The notes beneath the pieces were generated by a model. The model worked only from the letters and a program-made list of their open reading frames with translations, did not search any database and was not told the DNA's origin. This document shows, piece by piece, positions 48,591-57,873 of a stretch of DNA of 64,000 nt (position 1 is the first letter of the stretch; each line of letters opens with the position of its first letter). Origin of the DNA: Gigaspora margarita (Eukaryota; Glomeromycota; Glomeromycetes; Diversisporales; Gigasporaceae). The stretch is taken from NCBI GenBank assembly GCA_009809945.1, contig WTPW01000869.1, forward strand, positions 89,525 to 153,524. The letters run 5' to 3'. A program made the position numbers and the translations under genes.

Positions 48591-50414
48591 TACAGTACCA
48601 GGTATATACCAACTTGAAACATTTCTACCGCCTTCTTGCAATACTTGCTCAAAGCCAAATATAAATAGTTAAAATATATTTGTTATAAATATATTTTTTT
48701 TTAAGCTTGCAAGGCTTTTTTCTCATTTCATTCGAAAAAAGAAAATTCAGAAAAATCATTAACAAACCAATTCTGCCTTCAAGTAGTTTATCACGAGAAG
48801 GCAGGGGTAAATCGCATAGACTAAATTATGAGCTAGATGATTCAGAGTCAGACCTAGATAAGGACGAGGACTCTGATGCAGTATCATTTAAAATTTTCTT
48901 TTTTCTTTTAACCTTGCATGGTGTATGATTTCTTCGAGGAATATCTGGATTTGCTATTGCATTTATAAGTTCTTGACGAACCTCAGGTTTTACTATCTTT
49001 AGTAATTGATGAAGAGAAATTGAAATTCTTCTATGTGATATTGGTTTAACAATTTTAGATACTAGTTTTGAGGTATTATTGCCAAAGCTAACTGTTTCAC
49101 AGCTATTATTAACCATTGGATTTAAATTGGTTTATTAATACACAAAAAAATATTTATAATATTTTTAAAAATATTTAATTATTTAGAGTTGGAGTACGTG
49201 ACCCTAGGTCACAATATCATGTGACTACTGTGCCCTTTCTTCTGCGCAATTAAGTTGAGCCCGGACATGCATGTTCAAACTTTACCCAACATAGCTACTG
49301 TGCACATACTGCACCCTGGTGACATGGTGTCCCATCTCGGCAATTAGTTTTTTTAAAATATATTTAATATCTATATATAATACTAAAAATGGCACATAAG
49401 ATACATAAGCACCAAGCAAGACTGGGTGAATATTATTCCCAGCATCAAAAGCTAAAAAAGATAGTAAAATCATTAGAAGAGACTATAGACTGAATAGAGA
49501 ATTATATAGAAGAGCAAACTGGTCTTGAGTTTGGCAAAAAACTATCAAATTCAGATTCAGATTTGAACTTGCCTTCCTGTAATTTGGGGAAAAAATATTA
49601 TTACCCTGCAGACACCATTTTTGGCACATACTAAATAATTTATAAATAAATAGATCAGCAAATCCGAAATTATTTTTTTATATATCTATTAATCCAATAC
49701 ACCAAAATATTTCGTATTTTAAAAACTTTGCTTTAAATATATTTTTTTTGAAAGCTCACCTTTTTCTCATTTCATTCGAAAAAAGATTATTCAGAAAAAA
49801 AGTATTCGAAAAAAATTATTTTTCTTTTTTCTCATTTCATTCAAAAAAAGAGAATTCAGAAATAAATATTTTTTGAGCTTGCGAAAAAAACAGATTTATC
49901 ACGAGAAGCTGGCTCGCAAGCTTGAAAAAAAAGAAATCTAGTAATCAATAAAGGGGTTCACTTATTTTCTGCCTTCAAATGATTTATTATGAGAAGACAT
50001 AGATTTAGCAGAAAGAGCTTCTATACGAGAGCTTGAACAGCAAGATCTAGAAAAGTTAACAGTTTTCTCGACAGATAGCTTTACGACCACTTCATTGCAT
50101 GCGCTGTCCTGGAAGACATAGAGTCTAGACCAAATCCCATAACTTTAAAAACTTGGATAGAATTAACAGATAGAATAAAAAATAAAATCAAGATTTGTTG
50201 TAATCTCTGAAAATATCTGAAATTTTTTTCCTGTATAATTGGTATATTTGGTATATCCAGTATATCCAGTATAATATATATATCCTATTTATCTAGTTTT
50301 TTTAAAAAATTTTTTCCTGTATATCCAATATATCTGGTATATCCGATATAATATATGCATTCTATTTAATAAATTATTTTGAAATAATATATTAGATATA
50401 AAAAAAATACTATC
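48591..50414. other. Region between polymerase and HTH gene with palindromic repeats
   Basis: Holds repeated short inverted motifs: CTGCCTTCAAGTAGTTTATC followed by ACGAGAAGGCAG (48774, again diverged near 49970), and CTCATTTCATTCGAAAAAAG (48721, 49760, 49820). A tract of TATATCC(A/G)GTATATCC repeats lies at 50230-50350. No clear gene except the small frame listed next. Confidence 0.55.
48826..49116 (-). CDS. Small basic protein of unknown function
   Basis: A 96-residue minus-strand frame from ATG (49116). It has a predicted helical middle (HQLLKIVKPEVRQELINAI), a basic patch (CKVKRKKK) and an acidic serine tail (SESSSLSRSDSESSSS). The tail overlaps one of the dispersed palindromic repeat zones. 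Composition suggests a nucleic-acid-associated protein, but I do not recognise it and it may be fortuitous. Confidence 0.35.
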   Translation of the reverse strand: MVNNSCETVSFGNNTSKLVSKIVKPISHRRISISLHQLLKIVKPEVRQELINAIANPDIPRRNHTPCKVKRKKKILNDTASESSSLSRSDSESSSS

Positions 50415-50858
50415 ATGCTTAGGCAACACATAAGATGTGATGCTCCTTCTTTATCACTAGCTGATTATGATTTTATTATGCAATGCCATAATGATAGGCC
50501 AAGGTCTAAAGTTTTAAATGAACTAAAAGAAAAATATAGCATATCACAAAAATGTATTTATCAGATCTGGCGAGGCGAAGAAAAAAATAGGGTTGCCTGG
50601 GATCAACTGATTTATTCACCTTTTTCTCGCGAGCTTAAAAAAAGAAAAAAAAGTGTTCATCTAGTTGCTCCCTTTAAGGGAGCATTGCGAGAAGGCGGGT
50701 CTGAGCCAGCTCATGATTCAAAAAAAGAAAATTTGGCTAGCAAACTAATTCTGCCTTCGAGTGATTTATCACAAGAAGGTAGAGATCTAAATGTATTTTA
50801 TGAAAAAAAGCCATTCGTAATAAAAAAATATAGCCAAATATCTGCATATACTAGCTAA
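50415..50858 (+). CDS. Putative helix-turn-helix protein of the Maverick-like element
   Basis: 147 codons from ATG. The N-terminal half (LSLADYDFIMQCHNDR, VLNELKEKYSISQKCIYQIW) has the pattern of a helix-turn-helix with a recognition helix around SQKCIYQIWRG, suggesting DNA binding. The C-terminal half encodes translated copies of the short interspersed repeat (ILPSSDLSQEGRD), so repeats have entered the reading frame without closing it. It has no close neighbour on the same strand. It could be a regulator of the element or part of the integration machinery; function is inferred only from the HTH pattern. Confidence 0.5.
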   Translation: MLRQHIRCDAPSLSLADYDFIMQCHNDRPRSKVLNELKEKYSISQKCIYQIWRGEEKNRVAWDQLIYSPFSRELKKRKKSVHLVAPFKGALREGGSEPAHDSKKENLASKLILPSSDLSQEGRDLNVFYEKKPFVIKKYSQISAYTS

Positions 50859-50867
50859 GTAAAAGAT

Positions 50868-51122
50868 CTAGCTCATCATAGAATGATAAAAACTTCTCAC
50901 ATACCTTATTGAGAACCTCTTTAGCATTGAGAGTATCAAATAACATTTTTTCAAGTTTCTTATTACTAATAGGTTTTTTTTTTCTGACCCACCTTCTTGT
51001 AATAAATCATAAGCCGGCTCAGGCAGAATTGATATATTAACCAAATTTTCTCTTTTCGAATTTATGAGAAAAGAGTGGGACTTATGAACTGAAAGGGGTA
51101 TAGTAATTACTTTATTTTTATG
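50868..51122 (-). CDS. Hypothetical small protein downstream of the retropepsin frame
   Basis: A minus-strand open frame starting at ATG near 51122-51120, just beyond the retropepsin stop. It contains the translated interspersed repeat ILPEPAYDLLQEGGSE. No domain is recognised. It may be the frameshifted C-terminal extension of the retropepsin gene rather than a separate gene. Confidence 0.25.
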   Translation of the reverse strand, partial: HKNKVITIPLSVHKSHSFLINSKRENLVNISILPEPAYDLLQEGGSEKKNLLVIRNLKKCYLILSMLKRFSIRYVRSFYHSMMS

Positions 51123-51124
51123 CA

Positions 51125-51550
51125 TTAACTTGAATTCATGCTTGACAATAGGCTCTCATCCAGCTCGATCAAGCCAAGGTGTACCCAATAATACCAGGGT
51201 TTATCATTATCTATGACCGGAAAGTCTTCAGAGATTGTACAACTATTTTCTTCCTGACCAACCATAACTGAAATGTTATAAGATATGCCTGAAGACTCTA
51301 AGGAATTATTACGCCATTTAACAGATGGTTTTTTATTTTTATCTACTTCTGTTCCCAATAGTTTTATAAGGCCTTTTGAAATAACTGAGCAATTTGCCCC
51401 ACTATCTATCATGCCAGAAGGCACTTGTATGATTTTTCCTAATGGTGAGCTAATCTTGCAACATATAGTAGCAACATCATTGGGAATAATTTTACAAATA
51501 AAATTAATTTCTATAGGGTTGGGCCATAAAATTTCTGCCTCTGATTGCAA
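51125..51550 (-). CDS. Retropepsin-like aspartic protease domain
   Basis: A 141-residue minus-strand frame contains VPSGMIDSGANCSVIS, the DSGA active-site loop of retroviral-type aspartic proteases, preceded by a hydrophobic strand. A downstream hydrophobic stretch (ISYNISVMVGQEENS) could be the second half of the barrel. The ATG-like start at 51550 may be internal: upstream on the minus strand lie the serine-rich and Gag-like frames, so the protease was probably the C-terminal part of a Gag-protease protein. It would act as a dimer to process structural protein. No reverse transcriptase adjoins it. Confidence 0.6.
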   Translation of the reverse strand: MQSEAEILWPNPIEINFICKIIPNDVATICCKISSPLGKIIQVPSGMIDSGANCSVISKGLIKLLGTEVDKNKKPSVKWRNNSLESSGISYNISVMVGQEENSCTISEDFPVIDNDKPWYYWVHLGLIELDESLLSSMNSS

Positions 51551-51961
51551 TCCCTCTGGGACTGTTTGGGGTAGTATATTTGTTTGCTGGGAAGCTATTC
51601 GAATTAGATCTGATATTGGTTACAAGATATGAGAGAATACTATAGTAATTTCATGCCAGAACTTTTCATGTTCCTTGTCTGAGAAATTTGAAGTAAAATG
51701 ATTTAGAATGGGATCTTTCAGTGCAATGAATTCAGCATTAATCATATTATAACCATTAATAGAAACTTCTTTAGATTGTGTACGGTAAATGAATCAACCA
51801 TTGATTGTAAAATAGCAAAAAATGCATTTAGGCTAATGTTATCTGTAGGAATTTTAAGTGGTCTAATATTTTTACTGCTCTTTTTATCAGACGAGGTGTT
51901 ACTAGATTTTTTGCTAGAAGTTTTTGGCCTAGCACTTTTGCACTTCTTTGATCTCTTTGTA

Positions 51962-52663
51962 TCAGAAAAAGTTATTTTTTTTTATGCCATTGATTTCATA
52001 TTCTTCTAAACTGCTTTCTGAATTACTAGACTCATTAGTCCCAGAGGAATCAGATCCTGATTCATTCCATGAATGCGCTAAGGTATTGGTTTTAAGTTCA
52101 TTTTCACTAGATGTCATACTATTTTCGCTATCACTAGAGTCTGAAGATGATTCATCTGAAATTATATGGGCATTAACACACTTGGATGATTTCTTTTTTT
52201 TGGTCCTAGATTTTGATTTGGTTTTGTAATGAGAAGATTTGGGCTTGCTAGAAATCTTTTTCATAGCTTTATTCATTTTAGTCAGATTGATTTTAAGGTG
52301 TTCTAATTGCCTACGCATATCTTTTACGGGATCATTATCTGTAACTTCAACATTCTTTATTACTGGTTTGGGGGGTAAATTGGGCTTGGGAACAGAAACA
52401 AATTTTGATATCTCTCCAAGAAGCCATTGTAAAAATTTACTCTTATTTGTATCTTGTATAATTTGAGAGGTTCCTAGGGGTTGTGGCCTATAGTCAGATT
52501 GAGATGGTTGAGAAGAAATAAATTGAGATTCTATAGATGGCATCATAGATTTTATCAAGTTTTTGACTTCAGTTTTGGTCATACCCAAATTGCTTGAATA
52601 ATTGTTTTTTCTATGAGATTTATCTGATGATACTGGACCCGAATATAAATAAGCTCCAGACAA
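51962..52663 (-). CDS. Low-complexity linker protein between Gag-like and protease parts
   Basis: 233 residues on the minus strand. The middle has PKPNLPPKPVIKNVEV, a helix (VKDMRRQLEHLKINLTKMNKAMKK), a strongly basic block (KTKSKSRTKKKKSSK) and a long acidic serine/asparagine tail (DESSSDSSDSENSMTSSENE). A basic nucleic-acid-binding block after a capsid-like domain is where nucleocapsid lies in Gag proteins, but no CCHC knuckle is seen. The N-terminus probably continues from the Gag-like frame upstream across a frameshift. Confidence 0.45.
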   Translation of the reverse strand: MSGAYLYSGPVSSDKSHRKNNYSSNLGMTKTEVKNLIKSMMPSIESQFISSQPSQSDYRPQPLGTSQIIQDTNKSKFLQWLLGEISKFVSVPKPNLPPKPVIKNVEVTDNDPVKDMRRQLEHLKINLTKMNKAMKKISSKPKSSHYKTKSKSRTKKKKSSKCVNAHIISDESSSDSSDSENSMTSSENELKTNTLAHSWNESGSDSSGTNESSNSESSLEEYEINGIKKNNFF

Positions 52664-52738
52664 TTGCTCTGTCTTATATCTTTCAATTTCTTCGAGCTCA
52701 GTGAGTAATTCTGATATGGGCCTGTTAATTCTGATGCG

Positions 52739-53396
52739 TCAAATTTCTAATTGATTGTCAGGAGAAATGCCACAAATAAATTGTAAACGAATTTGTTGAT
52801 CATCAATTCCTGCAAGCCTAGCAAGTTTATGTAACTTAGAATAGAATCGACCCACAGAATCACTGCCTTGAACTGTTGAACCAAAGAGCATTCGCTGTTT
52901 TTCCGCAGTGACTGTGGGGTAGTTAGTTTTAAGCCAGTATATTGCCTGGCCAAGACGATCCCATCTGCGACTATAGATTGGCCGGCGGTGCATTGGGTAA
53001 TCAATCTGTTGGGCACCCATCAGCAAAAGACCAGTCTTTATCAAATACTGTATGAGCTAGAATAACAATATTTCTGGCCTGGCCCACGGCACCATGTCTT
53101 AAATTTGCTCCAAGTTGTACTGCCATTCGTCCTTGAGCCAGAGCTAAAGTACCTTGCCCAGTGTTATCTAATAAATTTCTCAATTCCCAATTCTTTCTTC
53201 GAAAAGATCTTTCATACCAATCTTTAGCATTACCTTTGAGGCATGTTTCAAAAAGACCATGCGCTCGAACTCTATGGGCATGTCTAGCTAATACATTAAT
53301 TCCTACAGCCACAAGATATGAGCGAAAAGAATCAATAAATTCTTCTGGATCCTCATCGGGATAGCCATTAAAATTTGGGGGTGGGTATCCTGCCAT
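52739..53396 (-). pseudogene. Gag-like (retrotransposon capsid) pseudogene
   Basis: From ATG 53396 the minus strand reads MAGYPPPNFNGYPDEDPEEF.., LKGNAKDWYERSF, then after a frameshift near 53010 DSVGRFYSKLHKLARLAG and QFICGISPDNQLEI. This is the order seen in Ty3/gypsy Gag capsid regions (F.G...ED...F, A..WY, the C-terminal ...G.....Q...). It lies in line with the linker and protease frames. The frameshift suggests decay, although programmed shifting cannot be excluded. No LTRs bracket it. Confidence 0.6.
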
Positions 53397-53698
53397 TCCT
53401 ATTCATTGTATATTTGGTGGGTTATTCTCTAGCATAAAAATTTGTTGATTTAAATTATTAATTAATTGTTCTGAATTTTGGGCCCGTGTTTTCCATTTGC
53501 TCCACTTATTTTGTATAGTTCTGCATCTATTTTTCCATTTGTTGTATCGATTTGTTGTAAGATTTAAGAGATGCGTATAATTGCTCCATCTGTATTACAA
53601 TCCTGTAGTTGTTGATAGGTTTGTCTATTCTTGAATCTTAATGCAAAGCTTTCTAGGAGCAATTCTGATATCTGCCTTTTTTGTGTGCGGATTGTAAT

Positions 53699-54315
53699 TC
53701 AGCTATCAAATTCTCGAGATTTAAATATATTATGTTGAGTTCTGTGGGCCTCATAAGCCTGGTGAAGAAGATCATAGTCATTTTGAAGTGTGGCTAACTG
53801 GGTTTGTGAATCAGCTAACTGGGTCTGTGAATCGGCCAACTGGGTTTGCAAATTTGTTAGCCGAGTCTGCAAATTTGTCACTAGATTTTTAGCATTAAAT
53901 GCTCGAGCATTTGCTCGTGGATATATTTCTAGCACCAATATTTCAAGCCTATTTCTGGCATCAGAAATTATATCAAGATAATCTTCAATGCCATTTATTG
54001 TAGGTGTTATTGTAGATGGGCTTTGGAAATATAATTCAATATTATGGATTTCTTGTTGAATCCTATGATTCTGGATATTGGCTTGATTTTTAGATAGAGA
54101 TAATGTTTGGGGGATCAGGGTGATTGGGGTGATCCTGGTAGTTGCGCCATATCTATATTATTATACAAAACAAGAATTTTTTTATTAAGCTTGTCTATTT
54201 TATCCTGGAAAATTGCTAACTGCTTTTCTATATAATCAATATACTTTTCTTGGCTCTCAGAATTTTGGAGTGCCTTTTCTAACTTTTCTTTAAGATTAGA
54301 AATTTCTAATCGCAA
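53699..54315 (-). CDS. Coiled-coil protein fragments upstream of the Gag-like frame
   Basis: Two minus-strand frames, 54315-54115 (ISNLKEKLEKALQNSESQ, IEKQLAIFQDKIDKLNKK) and 53938-53699 (with TQLADSQ repeated two and a half times), are strongly coiled-coil. They lead into the Gag-like frame in the same direction and are probably pieces of one N-terminal coiled-coil region. The TQLADSQ repeat is a 21-bp DNA tandem (about 53785-53850). I do not recognise a specific family. Confidence 0.45.
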
Positions 54316-54560
54316 TGGGTCTAGATTCTCATCACGAGTTAAGATTTCTTTTCAAGGTAATTAATATAATCCTCTTTTGAGATAAGATCCTGTTGTAATT
54401 TGTAGACTTGATCTTGTATAGCTAATAAGGCACCTTTAAATTGCTCGATTCTTTCTCCATTTTTTTCTCTTTTTTTCTCATAAATTTGAAAAAAAGAAAA
54501 AGATAGTTATCTGTTTTTTTTAAATATATTTTGCCCTGCAGATCATAAATCAAGGACTGG

Positions 54561-55700
54561 GCTGGCTCAAAAATATTGTTTATTCCTATAATACAAATAG
54601 ATTCTAGAAATGTTCGTGAACTAGATATATCTATTGCTTTGCATAAGATTTATTATCAACCTAATGGCTATCAGAAAACCGTAAAAAAATTGTATGAAGT
54701 TTCTTTAAAAGCCGGATATGATTTTTCTATAGATGAGGTATGTAATTGGCTTGAAAAACAGGCTTTATATCAGATTCATAAACCCTGTCCAAGATTTATT
54801 CCTAGAGCCTCATTTAATAGTATACAGATTCCTAATGAATGCCATTAAGCTGATATTCTTTATATGCCCCATGACCGAATTAATAATATAACTTATAAAT
54901 ATTGCTTATGTATAGTAGATGTGGCTTCACGATTTAAGTGGGCAGTTCCTTTAGCTAATAGGTCAGCTTATTCTGTGCCAAGGCCTTTAAGAAAGTTTAT
55001 AGTAATTCCAAGTGCTCTCTTATTTGGCCTAAATTATGAATGGTTGATCCCAGTTCTGAATTTAAATCTGATTGTAAAGAATTAATGAAAAATTATAATA
55101 TTAAAATTAAGATTGGCACATCTCATAGAAGCCAAGGTATTGTTGAAAGATTTAATTGTACTTTAGCTGAAAAATTGTTTCGTTTGCAAGATGCTTCTGA
55201 TTTATTGTTACCTATATCTAAGAGATCGAGAGCTTGGGTTAAAAATCTTTATATAATTATTGATAACCTTAATAATTCGGTAACTAGATTAATTGATATG
55301 GCCCCAGCAAAAGCCATAAAAATGAAACAGATTATTTCGACATCTTCTAAATTATGCAATGGGTCTATGGGATTGAATGAATCTAAATTGGATTATAATA
55401 CTTTGGTTAGATATTTACTTGAGCCGGAAGAGCTGGAAGGCAGTTTTAAGCGAGCAACTGATATGAACTGGTCTTCTCAAGTTTATCATATTCATGAAGC
55501 TTTGGTGCAAAAAAATTAGCCAATCTTGTATTGGCTAGAAGATGATGAAGGCAATGGACCAAAGCAATCTTTTATCAGAGAAGAGCCTCAAATTATTCTT
55601 TCTGATATGGAATTACCACCCCAGTGGGAGTTACAAATTAAAAATTTTATGATATAAAAGATGCTCGTGGAATGCTTCAAGTTGGTGTTCCTGGTCTTTG
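54561..55700 (+). pseudogene. Retroviral-type DDE integrase of the Maverick-like element
   Basis: Pieces read in order: an N-terminal zinc-binding-like region (SIDEVCNWLEKQALYQIH), a nonsense codon after IPNECH (54846), then ILYMPHDRI..CIVDVASRFKWAV with the first catalytic aspartate, DPSSEFKSD with the second (after a frameshift near 55030), and QGIVERFN with the glutamate. A C-terminal part (YLLEPEELEGSFKRATD, VYHIHEALVQ) and a tail in another frame follow. The catalytic triad is therefore all visible but in broken frames. In Mavericks this enzyme makes the 5-6-bp staggered integration, matching the TAAGA duplication. Confidence 0.82.
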
Positions 55701-55816
55701 AAATTTACTATGCCACATTACTGCGCCCGTGATATACACATCACACTCATTAGTATATTTTTATAATATAAAAGATGCTTGTGGAATGCTTCAAGTTGGT
55801 GTTCCTGGCCTTTTAT
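55640..55816. repeat. Partial duplication of the integrase 3' end
   Basis: A segment of about 58 bp (55645-55700, with GGAATGCTTCAAGTTGGTGT) is repeated at 55757-55814 with few changes. It encodes KDARGMLQVGVPGL in one frame. The 60 bp between the copies is unrelated. Confidence 0.7.
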
Positions 55817-56193
55817 AAATTAAGAAAATCTTCTGCTTCTTTATCAATCTGGGCTTCTTTGACGAAATGATCTTTGGCTAATTTGTAAAATAGCTTATTT
55901 ACTTCTATAATAGTATTATGAATTCTTAGATCATTGCCATACCATGATTCATTGTTACTACTAATGCTATTAAATTTGTCTTTATTAGGGAACATGGTCA
56001 TAGCTAAATTTAATACATATTCTTCTGGGTCTTCTGCCTGACGTAATTTTCTAATTTTTTCTTTATAGAATTGTATAAACTTGCCATCTTTTGGCTTTCT
56101 ATAATATAGGCCTGCTTTGACTACATTAATTAAAGCTTGCTCAACTTCTTTGTATGTGGGCTTGGCTTCAGTTGATTGATTTTGTATGCTCAT
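55813..56193 (-). CDS. Conserved-looking hypothetical protein of the Maverick-like element
   Basis: An uninterrupted 126-residue minus-strand frame with an ATG at 56193 and strong coding character (YRKPKDGKFIQFYKEKIRKL, DPEEYVLNLAMTMFPNKDKF, ending KEAQIDKEAEDFLNL). Probably all-helical, soluble, acidic C-terminus. Its stop lies next to the duplicated integrase end, and it is divergent from the Cys-rich frame to its right, sharing a 45-100-bp AT-rich intergenic region. I do not recognise the family. Confidence 0.5.
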   Translation of the reverse strand: MSIQNQSTEAKPTYKEVEQALINVVKAGLYYRKPKDGKFIQFYKEKIRKLRQAEDPEEYVLNLAMTMFPNKDKFNSISSNNESWYGNDLRIHNTIIEVNKLFYKLAKDHFVKEAQIDKEAEDFLNL

Positions 56194-56291
56194 TATTTTT
56201 ATATAAAATATAAAAATATTTAATTAATATTTTTTATTTGTATAGAAAAATAAAAGCTAACTACCTTTGTAATTATCTTCATAACTCTGGT

Positions 56292-56495
56292 ATGATTTGT
56301 GGTAAAGCTTGTATTCGTCCAGAGGGGTGCCAGCATTATTGGAAAAGTAAAAAGCGATATCCTTGTACTGATTGTGACAAACCTACAGCTATAGCTTGTG
56401 GCCAGTGTGCAGAGCATATCAGAGGCTATTACGTCATGCAATATTATAATAAATTGCATGATAAAGCTCAGAAGCTAGATCTTATTGATTGCTAA
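56292..56495 (+). CDS. Small cysteine-rich (zinc-binding?) protein
   Basis: The first ATG is at 56292; the frame is open back to 56238 without an ATG. Sixty-seven residues hold seven cysteines: C-G-K-A-C, G-C-Q-H, PCTDCDK and ACGQCAEH. The spacing suggests a zinc ribbon or treble-clef-like binder. The last ten codons run into the right terminal repeat. A short 5' exon cannot be excluded. Function unknown. Confidence 0.45.
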   Translation: MICGKACIRPEGCQHYWKSKKRYPCTDCDKPTAIACGQCAEHIRGYYVMQYYNKLHDKAQKLDLIDC

Positions 56496-57117
56496 TAGAT
56501 GAGACGTAGCAATGAGACTTTGAGATATGTATAATAAGTCTCACCTTAGACAAGTCTCCCCTCAGATAAGTCTCACCTCTAATCAGATAAGTCTCACCTC
56601 TAATTGGATAAGTCTCACCCCTAATAGCTAAATCTTACCTCTGATCAGATAAGTCTCACCCCTAATAGCTAAATCTCACCTCTGCGAGGTGAGACTTAGC
56701 ACTTTTTGACCTTAGCTAGATAGTGTTAAATCACTTTTTGAATTAATTCTAGGATAATATAGAAAATAGTATGCATTTTAGGCTTGAATAGGCTCACAGA
56801 GAAGCACACTCGGACACTTCAGTCCTTGGTGCTCTCTGCTCATTTTAAGGGCAAGCGAGATAGCATAATTTTTTTGTTATCTTATTTAGAATTAAAAACA
56901 TAGCCAGAGCGTTAACAAAGACTACTTACTCCTTAATGTTAGAAGCCCAAATTTAGGGATAAGGAGAGTAAGTTAACAGAATTTGGCTCTAGCATAATTT
57001 AGAGCTTGAATTCAATATAGGATTTCATATATCTAGAAGAGTTTGAAAATGGGTAAGGAACTAATTCTGGATACATTTACGGAATTCTGACCCTAGAAAT
57101 CTTCTTTTCGCCCTACT
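56466..57117. repeat. Right terminal inverted repeat of the Maverick-like element
   Basis: Inverted copy of 43634-44281 with scattered substitutions and small indels. The tandem AAGTCTCACCTCTAATCAGAT units occupy 56525-56690. Its inner edge overlaps the last codons of the small Cys-rich frame ending at 56495. Confidence 0.88.
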
Positions 57118-57485
57118 TAAGAGGCTTTGGGGCGACATAAGAGGACAAGCCCAAACTGTACAAAGCACAGCACATAGTACTCTCAGAAATTGTTTTTTTG
57201 CTTTGACAATTGTATAGGTTGCTAACTGTGTAAAGCTAAGACAGTGGTTGCTATCTGTGACTAAGTCTTTAAGGTTTTTAAGATCCAAGAGTGTTAGAGT
57301 TTTCGGTCGACCAGTTCTTTTTTTTGAGTTTTTGTGCCCAACTTACTAAGCTGCTTTATGATATTCCCCACAGAACTTTTACTACAACTAGCCACAGCTG
57401 CTATTGTATGAAATGAATCACAACTTTGGTGCCCATAAATTATGGCTTCTTGCTGTCTTTCTGTTAAATCTTTCTTCATGCCCAT
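57118..57485 (-). pseudogene. Tc1-like transposase, N-terminal piece
   Basis: From ATG at 57485 the minus strand gives a helix-turn-helix DNA-binding region (LTERQQEAIIYGHQ.., IAAVASCSKSSVGNI), then LKDLVTDSN and LTQLAT-like residues, the bipartite paired-like domain that binds Tc1 inverted repeats. A frameshift near 57290 and another near 57200 are needed to follow it. The final readable part, SLGLSSYVAPKPL, ends exactly at the target duplication TAAGA where the large element enters. The continuation is at 43633 and below. Confidence 0.75.
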
Positions 57486-57873
57486 TTTTTGTAAAAAAAA
57501 AATCAAGATGCAGATTTGTTTTTTTATGCCAATTGGTCATATTGATATATGTTTTTTTATATCGCATAATGTAACCTGGGTGTTACACTACATTTGAGTG
57601 AAATTTGAGCTGATTTGAGCAAAAAATTGATTTTTTGTGAATTTTTTTTTTAAAAAAAAAATTCAAAAAATTCCAAAAATCGCTTTTTGTACAAACCCGA
57701 AAATGGTACTTTGTACTAACTTTTGCATATCTAATTAAATTGTACCAAATTTTAGTATGTTGTACCATTAGATCTGCTGGTTATTTGATCAAAAGTTTGT
57801 GCCATGTTTACTTATCTGATTTTGAGCGATGACCACCCAAAAAGTGTCTATAATAATATAGTAGGCCACTGTA

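Larger units (their letters stand above)
43634..57117. mobile_element. Maverick/Polinton-like giant transposon (13,484 bp)
   Basis: Bounded by inverted repeats of about 650 bp starting AGTAGGGCGAAAAGAAG and flanked by a perfect 5-bp duplication TAAGA (43629-43633, 57118-57122). Gene content includes a protein-primed family B DNA polymerase, a DDE integrase of the retroviral type, an HTH protein, and a minus-strand Gag-like/retropepsin module. Polymerase plus integrase plus long TIRs defines Mavericks. I did not find recognisable jelly-roll capsid, packaging ATPase or adenain-type protease genes. Most genes carry stops, so this copy is dead, although the two TIRs are still similar over their length, suggesting moderate age. 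Confidence 0.85.
43122..57871 (-). mobile_element. Tc1/mariner-like transposon split by a Maverick-like element
   Basis: Outer ends TAGTGGCCTACC and GTAGGCCACTG are inverted repeats next to TA (43120-43121, 57872-57873), followed inward by matching blocks (AATATCAGGTAAGTAAATG against its complement near 57810). The transposase runs on the minus strand in two pieces, one at each end. Between them lies 13.5 kb of foreign DNA. Without the insert the host is only about 1.3 kb. Confidence 0.82.

Noticed and set aside
57583..57768. Minus-strand 61-codon frame
   Set aside because: Within the non-coding end of the Tc1-like element, poly-K/F from A/T tracts.
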